The notes beneath the pieces are model-generated. The model was given only the letters and a program-made list of their open reading frames with translations, was not told where the DNA came from and made no database searches. From assembly GCA_905221605.1 (NCBI GenBank), contig CAJNDS010002802.1:103142-167141 (forward strand): DNA of 64,000 nt, in the 5' to 3' direction. Each line of letters starts with the position of its first letter. The stretch's first letter is position 1. The translations under genes and the position numbers were made by a program. This DNA is from Symbiodinium natans. Lineage: Eukaryota; Sar; Dinophyceae; Suessiales; Symbiodiniaceae. This document shows, piece after piece, positions 28,452 to 36,799 of the stretch.

Positions 28452-29678
28452 ATGAGACAATGGAAGACGGATGCTACGATGAGAAGACAAGGGTCCCGAC
28501 TGCCATCCTGGTTAAGGAATCGGCCGGACAAAGGCAAGGGCAAAAGCCAGAGCAAGCAGAAGGATCAGCCCCGAGAACGTTCCCCGCTTCGACAGGCCAG
28601 ACACCCGGAGCAGCCTTGGGAGAGGGAAGAGGAGAGTGCTTCGGAATCTCCGGTGGGTCCGGTACGCCTACGGGAGAGAGGAGAAGACAGCGCGGCCTCG
28701 CACCAAGCTGAGGGTGTCAATACAGAGCAAGAGGCAAGCGAGCCTCGTACAGTCACGCTGGCGGAAGGGCCAGGTGCCCACAATATGGCCTCGCAGGAAG
28801 CTGAGGGAAAGGAGAAAAAGGAAGCCATGGGGCAAGCCAAGCCTGTGCACCTTTTGGTGCACAAACTGCAGAACCAGCAAAGGCCAAGGACAGCGCTCCA
28901 TTGGCTTGGGGAGGTCCAATTGGTCCGCAACCCAACGACAGGGCAAAGCTTACAGCCTAGGGTGCTTCCCTTCATAGGTGCAGGGCGCACTCGACGAGGA
29001 TATGCTCTGGATCGGCTATGGGTCATGAAACTGGCGATGGAACCCCAGAGCTTTGGCAACGAAGCAGGGTATGGGGAACAATTCCCCACCCTGGTCACCA
29101 GGACCCTGTGGGCAGGATGGATTGGAGTCCTTTTCGACGAAGCGGTGGAGGGTTACTGCCACCACTACTTCTATGGAAGTATCATCCGCAGGGCAGAGCT
29201 GTTCAACACATGGTGGCAGGAACATCGCCATGAAGCCGGGGTCCTCAGACAGTCCCTGTTTTACCTGGTGGCTATAACGTCATGGCTGACCATGCAAGGA
29301 GTTGCTCTATCGGATGTCACGGTGAGCAACGTTGGGCGCGACCCAATGTCAGGATCGTTACCACGGGCAGTGTTCTTTGACACGGCGGAGTGGACGATGC
29401 TGCAGGAGGAGAGATACAAGCTATCAAGCGGCCTTGTACGCCTCCTGGAGAAGTATGATGAGGAGCTACTGGCAACCATACGTGGATTGGTCAGAACGTA
29501 CGACGGCAAGGCCAGCGCGCTTTGGATGGCGTGCGTAGGCAATGTCGGGCCATTTGCCCAGCACCTGCTGGATGCCGGGATTGCAAAACGAGGATGGGAT
29601 GGAACCCTACTTTCGGTTCCGGCAACAGAGATCCAGAAAATCACGCTGGGCATGCCGTATGACGAAGCTGATGAGTGA
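28452..29678 (+). CDS. LINE A ORF3: kinase-fold-like protein
   Basis: 408 residues from the ATG at 28452; an upstream GTG is in frame but not credible. The first 150 residues are basic and low-complexity (GKGKSQSKQK) and contain two in-frame hairpins encoding ASHQAEG and ASQEAEG. The C-terminal half fits a protein-kinase layout: Gly-rich FIGAGRTRRGYAL, WVMKLA with Lys193, NEAGYGE with Glu204, catalytic-loop-like LSDVTVSN (Asp288, Asn293, exact D-x4-N spacing) and VFFDTAEW (Asp310) for the metal-binding Asp. HRD and DFG are not literal, so it is divergent; activity is unknown. LINE B/C ORF3 shows the same layout independently. Confidence 0.7.
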   Translation: MRQWKTDATMRRQGSRLPSWLRNRPDKGKGKSQSKQKDQPRERSPLRQARHPEQPWEREEESASESPVGPVRLRERGEDSAASHQAEGVNTEQEASEPRTVTLAEGPGAHNMASQEAEGKEKKEAMGQAKPVHLLVHKLQNQQRPRTALHWLGEVQLVRNPTTGQSLQPRVLPFIGAGRTRRGYALDRLWVMKLAMEPQSFGNEAGYGEQFPTLVTRTLWAGWIGVLFDEAVEGYCHHYFYGSIIRRAELFNTWWQEHRHEAGVLRQSLFYLVAITSWLTMQGVALSDVTVSNVGRDPMSGSLPRAVFFDTAEWTMLQEERYKLSSGLVRLLEKYDEELLATIRGLVRTYDGKASALWMACVGNVGPFAQHLLDAGIAKRGWDGTLLSVPATEIQKITLGMPYDEADE

Positions 29679-29747
29679 GCAGCGCAAGCCAGACAAGAAA
29701 CATGGATAGTGGTCAGAGAGGCACCAAAAAACCGAATCAAAATACCG

Positions 29748-29894
29748 CCTCGGCGTGCTGGCTGAGGAGTTTCGGCCTCGACTTCGGTCTGAGGGGTGCA
29801 AGAGAGGGAACTTCGGCCTCAGCATGGCCTGAGGGACTTTCGGCCTCGACCACGGTCTGAGGGAATGGATTTCGGCCTCGACAAATGTCTGAGG
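29748..29894 (+). repeat. Hairpin cluster in the LINE A 3' region
   Basis: Five units (29748, 29776, 29817, 29844, 29876). Three have a GAC/GTC inner stem instead of GC/GC, again with a T bulge before GAGG; the unit at 29776 closes on a TTCG tetraloop. Confidence 0.8.
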
Positions 29895-29995
29895 GAAGTG
29901 AGGGCTAGTACCGGTAGTCTCACTGTGCAGTGTTTGTAAGTTTCACCCTAAAACCCCAGCCCCTTCGGGTGGCTACGCCAAGCAGCGTGCAGACG

Positions 29996-30010
29996 GAAAA
30001 ATTCACCTGG
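29996..30010 (+). repeat. Recurrent LINE junction 15-mer (copy 2), A/B boundary
   Basis: GAAAAATTCACCTGG, followed by TGGCTCAAGTTTCGGCTCAG, the 5' start of LINE B. Confidence 0.85.
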
Positions 30011-30245
30011 TGGCTCAAGTTTCGGCTCAGACCCCGGTGGGGTGTTGTGGCAGGAAAGCGACTGTGAAACAAGCCCTGAGGCCCAAACCTTGTGTGGGGG
30101 AACAGGCTCCATCTTGAATCCCAGTCTCTTTGTAGTGCCATAGCATACCGTACCCGCCGGAAAGGGGCTCGCTCCTAACGGGGGTTGACCAACACACCCT
30201 CCCACCATCATAGGGGGAGAAAGGGTGGTCAACACGCCTCCCGCA

Positions 30246-31418
30246 ATGGGTCGGGAATACACTGTTTGCAAGGGCTGCGGAAATTGGATCTACACAGATC
30301 TAATCACGCAGGACCTCAAATGCAAGAAGTGTGCAAAGACCTGGCCCACCAAGGGGAGGCGTCCTACAGTGTGGGAATCTGCCACCTGGAGGAACCCCAA
30401 AGCCCCTAAGCCCAAAGCCCAGAATGGGGAGGCAATGGGGGGCACGCCCAACCCGCCGTCGCCCAAGCCGCCTCGAACCCCTAAGGTCTACAAGGCCTTG
30501 GAAGGGGTATGGGAACAAATTCGCGAAGCTGCCCGTGTTGAACTCTCCAAGGCCGGTTTCAGGGCCCCGGTGGAGGACAAGTCGTCGGATGAGGTGGCCC
30601 TTCTGGACCTATTGCAGGCCCACATTGGGGATCTGCCAGCGGACGTCCAGACAGCGCTGCGCAACAGGAACAAGGTTCCTGATGTTCCGCCAGAAGAAGC
30701 CGCCATAACAGCCACGAACGAGCTCAAAGGGGCATCCACCAAGCTGCGGTCCTTAGGCCACCGCAAAATTCGTCTCCAAGCCAAGATTGACGAATCGAAA
30801 GCCGCCCTCAAAGCGTTGTATGTTGAAATGCAAAACTTGATGCAAGAGCTGAAAGCGGCTGAGGAAAATATGGAAACCCTTGCCAAGACCTTCCGGGACA
30901 AGGTACTTCAGGCGCCCGTTCAAGAAGAAGATGAGGACTTTAATCTGTCCGAGGTGCTTGGAAGCATTGGCCTTTCCCTTGATGAAGCCCAACTCCAAAA
31001 GGTGCGGGATGCCCAGGCCCAGCACAAGCTCCAGCGAAGGCAGAAGGCTGCGGAGCAACTGCTGGCCCATGCCGGTTTCCCGCCTGGATTGGGGGGGAGT
31101 CCTCCAGGTATAGGGGGTCAGGCCATTGCAGCCCAGTTGGAAGCCATTGGGGTGACCCTAACCCCAGACCAAAAGAACATGGTAATCACTGGGCAATGGC
31201 CCGGCCCCTCACAAACCATCGACCTCAAGGCGGCAATTGAGCAAGGATGCCCCAACATGGAAATCGAAGACCTTGAGCTACGACGAGAAGAACTTGAAGT
31301 GCAGCTTGAGCGCAAGCGACGCAAGCTGGCTACCCAAAGCGCCTCCCCACCCACCTCCGTCAAAGAAGGGGGCAAAGAAAAAGGGGAGCGCAGCCGCTCG
31401 CCCAAAACCAGGAGTTAG
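30246..31418 (+). CDS. LINE B ORF1: zinc-ribbon, coiled-coil protein
   Basis: 390 residues from the ATG at 30246. An ATG seven codons upstream is in frame, but the A and D homologues start at the MG/MS position. The N-terminal ribbon is CKGCGNW...CKKCAKTW. Residues about 165-220 form a coiled coil (KLRSLGHRKIRLQAK onward), and a Gly/Pro-rich linker precedes an Arg/Lys-rich RSRSPKTRS end. The stop is a single TAG (31416-31418); the same frame then continues without interruption into ORF2. Presumed nucleic-acid-binding ORF1p. Confidence 0.85.
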   Translation: MGREYTVCKGCGNWIYTDLITQDLKCKKCAKTWPTKGRRPTVWESATWRNPKAPKPKAQNGEAMGGTPNPPSPKPPRTPKVYKALEGVWEQIREAARVELSKAGFRAPVEDKSSDEVALLDLLQAHIGDLPADVQTALRNRNKVPDVPPEEAAITATNELKGASTKLRSLGHRKIRLQAKIDESKAALKALYVEMQNLMQELKAAEENMETLAKTFRDKVLQAPVQEEDEDFNLSEVLGSIGLSLDEAQLQKVRDAQAQHKLQRRQKAAEQLLAHAGFPPGLGGSPPGIGGQAIAAQLEAIGVTLTPDQKNMVITGQWPGPSQTIDLKAAIEQGCPNMEIEDLELRREELEVQLERKRRKLATQSASPPTSVKEGGKEKGERSRSPKTRS

Positions 31419-31454
31419 GAACCCGGCCGGGAGGGCGCCACGTGGGGAAAAAAA

Positions 31455-34400
31455 GTGGGCTATTGGCCTCACCAGGAGCCCGACCTGTGGCCAGGAGGTT
31501 CGGAAGCCGAACAAGGTTTTGTCACTGTATATAAAAAGAAGTGGAAGGCGAAGGGCCAGCTTTCTTGGTCCAAAGACGTTGAGAAGGCTAGCACCCGTGT
31601 GCCCTCCGCGAGCCTTTCAGGCACTCCCGAGTCTCAGGCTGTTTTGACCACACCATCCAAGCCGGGGACGGAGGACGATTTTGACCCTCTCCCCCTTTCT
31701 AGGGGGGTTTTTACAAACAATATCTCACCTGAGTGGAGGGAGTTCGGTCCTTCCCCAATCAATCTCTACAACCGGTTTTCAGCCCTGGCGGAAGACGAAA
31801 ATCCCAACGATGAATTCACCTCCCTCCTCCTCAAGGCCAAGGACCAGTCACTTGCTGCATGTGAGGAGGAATTGGTGGAACTGGTGGACAAAATGCCAAT
31901 CCGCCAAGGGTCTCTTGAAGAATGGGCGGCCAACCATGCATTGCATCAACTGGCCACTCACAGAAACGAACCTAGTGTTTGTCTGGAGGCAATTGCTGAT
32001 GCAAAAAGGCAGCCCAAAGACGAACCAGCAAAATTTGAAATCACAGTTGCCAATGTCACAAGATGGAGAGCTGAGATCAAAACGTGGCTCCTAGATAGGC
32101 GACCACAGGGGGTGTGTCTCCAGGAAACCCACCTCACAGCCAAAGAACAGCATCTTGCCATCCATCAGTTGGATCAGGCCGGGTACGCTGCCTGGACCCT
32201 ACCGGCCCACCCAACTGAGGGGGGAAAAAACTCTGGAGGCGTCATGATTGCGGTTGAAAAAGATCGAAATTTCCGATTCCTGAGATCCTTTGGTGTTGAA
32301 GGTAAAGGGTATGTGGCTGTGGTAGGTAGAACCGGGAAGAGGGACATTGTTTTTATTTCCATCTACCTTGAAACCAGTGTAGGCCTCACTGGAGGACACA
32401 ACCCCACCATTGTCGGTGATCTTATTGCCTTCATTAAAGGCCTCACCATTGAATGGTTTGTAGCGGGGGATTTCAACCTCCCACCGCAAGACATACTCGA
32501 AACCTCGATTGAGTCCCTCCTGCGCGGGAAAGTGCTAGCTACTAACGAGCCCACCATCATGGGTGGCAATGAAATCGACTTTGCCATAGCTAGCCACACC
32601 GTCTCAAATGGGCTCGAAATCACAACTGATTGGGACGTTCCCTTCAGGCCCCATTGCGCCATTCGGTACACACTCAATGTGGGGGTTTTCCGAGTCTGTA
32701 CCCTACAAGCCAGGCCCTTCCGGAGACCTGTTGACGATGAACAGGCACCATTCCAAGGACATTTCACCTTGGTTTATCCCAGCCTCCTCCTAGAGCCGAG
32801 GGCGGATGACGCCATTACAGCTGGGTTTGCCGGTTTTACTCAGCGTGTTGAGGCGAGCCTCTATCCCTCAGACATCAGAGGCAGGGGTTGCCAGGTTGAA
32901 ACCCATATTGGACCACTAGCCCCGCCTAAACCCACAGGTTTCGTCTGGGCTGGTGGGAAGTCCAAATTCTGGGGTAGACTTACGGTCTGGCACCGGCAAG
33001 GCCTCCGCATTGGTCTGAGTCCCAAGCTTCAGCAGGTGGTCCAATCCCACCTCTCCCAACTCCTTCTCAATTGGGAGGAATGCGATGCATTCAGGTGCCA
33101 GACAGCGGTTAACCTCGTCCAAGAGCACTTTGGAAAAGAAGGGCCCAAAGCCAAAGAGGTCAGACAAATCATCGAAACACAACGAAAACTTCACCTGAGG
33201 AAAGCACATCAGGAACAAGCCAAAAAGTACGAGGCCTGGCTCCAAGGTGATGGGAAAAACCATCTGCGCCACCTTTACCGGGCACTCAAGACTGAGGAAA
33301 ACACCACTACTCGCCCATTTGCGGACCTTGCGGTGGAGGTTAAGCCTCACGCCAGAAGGGCATGGTGGGCTGACATGTGGGCCCCAAGTGGGTTGAGCGG
33401 CACTCATGGCACCGACCCTCGCTTGGCCCTGCAGAACCAAGCGAGGAAACAAGCAGCCAACCTCTCGCCCATTTCGGTGGAGGAATGGAATTCCCTCCTA
33501 AAAAAGGTCCCAAACAAAGCCCCAGGCCCAGATGGGTGGTGCTATGAAATGCTCCGAGCATTACCTCATGAAGCCATTCTTGAATTGGCTAGCATGGTGC
33601 GCCAATGGGAAATCGAAGCCCAGTTTCCCCAGCACTGTGATATTACACAGTATGCCATGCTCCCCAAAAATGAAACATCCGAACGGCCTATTGGGTTCAC
33701 CCATGTCCTTCACAGGATATTTTGCAAGGCGAGATGGCATCTTATCACAGAGTGGGAGAACAGTTACAACCCTACCTCTCCCTGGAATCAGGCAAAGGCA
33801 GGGAACAGTTCCCTTGACACGGCCCTCCGCCGCCTAATCAGGGCTGAAACAAACAAAAGAGAGAAGCGTCACACCATTACCCTTCTCCTTGATCTAACAT
33901 CCTTCTATGAGACTGTCCCACATTGGCAGCTCCTAGCCCAGGGTGTCCGACACTCCTTTCCCCCGCTTCTACTTGAAAGAGCGTTAAGCCTTTACTCAGG
34001 CAGCCGATACATAGAAGCGCAGGGGAGTCTGTCTCGCCCCATCCGAGCTACAAGAGGTCTCATAGCAGGTTGCCCTCTCGCCCCTGCTCTTTCCAGAGTT
34101 GTGCTCCACGATCCGATCTCGAAGATGCACTCTGCCTCCCCTGTACACCACATCGATTTGTGGGTGGACGATTGCTCAGCAGATTTTGTCGATTCTCATG
34201 CGCCGACAGTCGCTGCTCAAGCCATCAAGTGTTACAGGGAGCTTAAAGCTGACCTCGAGAATCAGGGCCTGATGGTCAGCACCACCAAAACGGCTTTCAT
34301 CTGCTCAAACAAAGCCTCGGCCAGAGAGCTGCAATCCTTGCTTGAAGAACATGAACCCCCCATCAAAACCTTAGGCAAGGACCTTGGTCTGGATTATGCT

Positions 34401-36599
34401 GCGGGGCAGAGGAGGCGAATCACAGTGGCCAAAGGCAGGCACGCTAAAGGAGGGCAGCGTGCCAGGAAATTGACCAAGCTGCAAGTCAAAAGCACTAGCA
34501 TCAGAGTGAGACTCTTCAACGGTTCCATCCGGTCCTCTGCCTTGTATGGGCATGAAGGGGTTGGGGTAGCGCCTAAACGGCGCAAATGGTTCAGAAGTTT
34601 GCTGGCTGCAGCCTTGGGCAGACCCACGCTTGCCAGCACTGACTCAGCCCTTGAGTTCCACTCGAACAAAGTTGTAGATCCAGCCTACACCATCTTGTCG
34701 CAGCATTTCAAGGCGATACGGAGGCTTCTTCTCAGCTGGCCCGACAGGGACATTGCCAGATTGCACCAGAGCTGGAACAAACTCGGGCAATGGCTGAGCG
34801 AGGCTGAACATCCCTGGAAAAGGGCGGCTGGACCGCTTGGAGCCGCCTGGTGCTACCTTCAAGAGTTGGAGTGGGAGGCCATCAGCCTCAGCAAGTGGCG
34901 TGTTGAAGGCGACATTCTTGACATCCGTCAGGGACCTGACTTCCATAGACTTCTTTTCCAGCTAAAACATCTAATTGACACCAGGCGACACCGCCGCATT
35001 GCTCAATCAGATGGTGGCAAAGGATTAGAGACAGGACCGGACTGGACAGCCCCCAGAAGGCTCCTCAAACAAGCCAACAAGCAAGAAAAGGCGGCGCTCC
35101 AAGCGTTGTGGCAAGGCGCTGTCAAGGCGTCTCCAACAGCCACGTGTTCCCTGTGCAACCTTCCTGCCACCAAGAAGCATGTACTCTGGGAATGCAAATG
35201 GTGGAAAAAGCATGGTGAACAACCGCCTAGATGGTGGGAAGATTACCCGGAGCATCAATCCACTGATTGTCTGTGGAATTTTGGGCTCATGCCCAACCTT
35301 CCCAGGGAAATGCCCTTCGGAGATTCTATTCTGGAAGTCCAAGGAGTCCTCCGCAATCCAGACCAAATCCCTGAAGGCGCTTTCGCGGCCACTGACGCCA
35401 GTGGGGGCCCCACCACTGACCAGCGGCTTCAAACCGTGGTGTGGGGGTTGATAGTTTATGAATGGTGTGGGGACACGCCCAAGCGAATCGGGTCCATTGC
35501 CGGTCTCCTTGGTAATGAGCAGTCAGTGTACCGAGGGGAGGCTAAAGCCATCCAACAAGCGGCCCTTCTCCTTCCAGAAGGGACCGATGTCACCAGTGAT
35601 TGCAAAGGGGCCGTTGCGCGTGCCAGAAGGGGCCCCGCAGGGGGAGGAGCACACCAAGACATTTTTGGTACTGCGCCCACCCATGAGCTTCGCCTTACAT
35701 GGGTCCCATCCCATTTGGGATGCGAGGAATTTAAGGCAAAAATGGGGGAAGGCCAAGAATGGCGGCGCAACATCAATGCTGAGGTTGATGCATTGGTGTC
35801 CAGACATGCCAAAGCCCTCTACAGCACTGAGCGTGCAGAAAGGCTGCAGAAACAGGACAAACTGGCTACCGATGTGGCCAGCTTTTTAGGACGCCGGCTC
35901 CTCTCCTTGCTTGAGGGAGGCAAGAAGGATGGCCCGCAAGTTGTTTTCCCTAAGGATCAACCCCAGGAAGAACCGGCCAACCCTCCCTCCAGTAGCTCCT
36001 CCTCAAACCAATCCACCTTCTCCAAAAACCGGTGGAAGAAACGCCGGAAAATTCAGAGGGGCAACCAAGCCACCACAGGCCTGAATTCCCCCACCGTGAA
36101 TCCGGCGGATGGCATTCCAGGGGGTGACGCTACCACAGCACGACCTGAAGAAACAGGGAGCCTTAACAAAAAACAAATTTTGACAGGCTTGGTGCAAGGC
36201 ACCCTAGACGTTAAAGGTCACACCTTTGTCATCACCCGGAACACCGTTAACAATTTGCAAATCAAATGTGAAAATTGCGGTTTGTGGATTCAACAAGTTG
36301 ACACCAAAGACACATTCAACCGAAAGACCCATAACCACTGCAAGGGTCATCCGGACAGCGTTCCCTCCCCAACATGGACGTGGCACGCCTCCCACGTTAT
36401 GGTGAATGAAGGGAACCGATGGGTGTGCACAAAATGCAGTAGCACTCAAAGTGTTGGGGGGTTAACCCATGGCCCCCTTGAAAGACCCTGCCAACACGCC
36501 CCGAATAAGAGGCCCCCAACGAATGCCCTTAAACTCAATAAAGCAGCCCAGGGTACGCCGTCGGTCGCCACCTTCTTTGGGGGCCCAAGAAATGGATAG
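31455..36599 (+). CDS. LINE B ORF2: endonuclease-RT-RNase H polyprotein
   Basis: 1714 codons. The start given is a GTG; the frame is open back to the ORF1 TAG at 31416, and the first Met is near 31892, so translation may depend on readthrough or an internal start. Endonuclease (residues about 194-420): ANVTRW, CLQETH with Glu224, AGDFN, GNEIDF, FRPH. RT (about 680-970): APGPDGW, LLLDLTSFYE, WVDD with the Asp pair at 34167. RNase H (about 1310-1450): TDASGG Asp at 35394. The C-terminus has CENCGLW...H.HC...WVCTKC, a zinc domain. It nicks target DNA and copies LINE RNA at the nick. Confidence 0.92.
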   Translation: MGYWPHQEPDLWPGGSEAEQGFVTVYKKKWKAKGQLSWSKDVEKASTRVPSASLSGTPESQAVLTTPSKPGTEDDFDPLPLSRGVFTNNISPEWREFGPSPINLYNRFSALAEDENPNDEFTSLLLKAKDQSLAACEEELVELVDKMPIRQGSLEEWAANHALHQLATHRNEPSVCLEAIADAKRQPKDEPAKFEITVANVTRWRAEIKTWLLDRRPQGVCLQETHLTAKEQHLAIHQLDQAGYAAWTLPAHPTEGGKNSGGVMIAVEKDRNFRFLRSFGVEGKGYVAVVGRTGKRDIVFISIYLETSVGLTGGHNPTIVGDLIAFIKGLTIEWFVAGDFNLPPQDILETSIESLLRGKVLATNEPTIMGGNEIDFAIASHTVSNGLEITTDWDVPFRPHCAIRYTLNVGVFRVCTLQARPFRRPVDDEQAPFQGHFTLVYPSLLLEPRADDAITAGFAGFTQRVEASLYPSDIRGRGCQVETHIGPLAPPKPTGFVWAGGKSKFWGRLTVWHRQGLRIGLSPKLQQVVQSHLSQLLLNWEECDAFRCQTAVNLVQEHFGKEGPKAKEVRQIIETQRKLHLRKAHQEQAKKYEAWLQGDGKNHLRHLYRALKTEENTTTRPFADLAVEVKPHARRAWWADMWAPSGLSGTHGTDPRLALQNQARKQAANLSPISVEEWNSLLKKVPNKAPGPDGWCYEMLRALPHEAILELASMVRQWEIEAQFPQHCDITQYAMLPKNETSERPIGFTHVLHRIFCKARWHLITEWENSYNPTSPWNQAKAGNSSLDTALRRLIRAETNKREKRHTITLLLDLTSFYETVPHWQLLAQGVRHSFPPLLLERALSLYSGSRYIEAQGSLSRPIRATRGLIAGCPLAPALSRVVLHDPISKMHSASPVHHIDLWVDDCSADFVDSHAPTVAAQAIKCYRELKADLENQGLMVSTTKTAFICSNKASARELQSLLEEHEPPIKTLGKDLGLDYAAGQRRRITVAKGRHAKGGQRARKLTKLQVKSTSIRVRLFNGSIRSSALYGHEGVGVAPKRRKWFRSLLAAALGRPTLASTDSALEFHSNKVVDPAYTILSQHFKAIRRLLLSWPDRDIARLHQSWNKLGQWLSEAEHPWKRAAGPLGAAWCYLQELEWEAISLSKWRVEGDILDIRQGPDFHRLLFQLKHLIDTRRHRRIAQSDGGKGLETGPDWTAPRRLLKQANKQEKAALQALWQGAVKASPTATCSLCNLPATKKHVLWECKWWKKHGEQPPRWWEDYPEHQSTDCLWNFGLMPNLPREMPFGDSILEVQGVLRNPDQIPEGAFAATDASGGPTTDQRLQTVVWGLIVYEWCGDTPKRIGSIAGLLGNEQSVYRGEAKAIQQAALLLPEGTDVTSDCKGAVARARRGPAGGGAHQDIFGTAPTHELRLTWVPSHLGCEEFKAKMGEGQEWRRNINAEVDALVSRHAKALYSTERAERLQKQDKLATDVASFLGRRLLSLLEGGKKDGPQVVFPKDQPQEEPANPPSSSSSSNQSTFSKNRWKKRRKIQRGNQATTGLNSPTVNPADGIPGGDATTARPEETGSLNKKQILTGLVQGTLDVKGHTFVITRNTVNNLQIKCENCGLWIQQVDTKDTFNRKTHNHCKGHPDSVPSPTWTWHASHVMVNEGNRWVCTKCSSTQSVGGLTHGPLERPCQHAPNKRPPTNALKLNKAAQGTPSVATFFGGPRNG

Positions 36600-36799
36600 T
36601 GATTTTCAGGTCTGAACAATGTGAAATCTGCATTTTGCAGTGTCTTGTGTTAAACTACCCTTCAGTACCTTTGCACCTGCCTGATTTCCACTTGCCTGCC
36701 CTCACCTCCCGTATGGAATAAAATCCCCACACTGCAGCCGCTGGTCTCAAACACAGGTAGCAGCCGTAGGGCAGTTTAGCTACCTTAGAACCTGTAGAT
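36600..36799 (+). other. LINE B ORF2-ORF3 spacer
   Basis: 200 bp, no gene. Several AG dinucleotides just before the ORF3 ATG could serve as trans-splice acceptors, which would allow a separate ORF3 mRNA; this is speculative. Confidence 0.4.

Larger units (their letters stand above)
21604..29995 (+). mobile_element. LINE A: APE-type non-LTR retrotransposon with ORF1, ORF2, ORF3
   Basis: Bounded on the left by GAAAAATTCACCTGG (21604-21618) and on the right by the same 15-mer that starts LINE B. Contains a zinc-ribbon ORF1, an endonuclease-RT-RNase H ORF2 split by frameshifts, and a kinase-like ORF3. About 20 short hairpins of one family occur in its leader, spacers, coding regions and tail. 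Its proteins are clearly related to, but well diverged from, those of B/C and D. Two frame breaks suggest that this copy is inactive. Confidence 0.85.
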
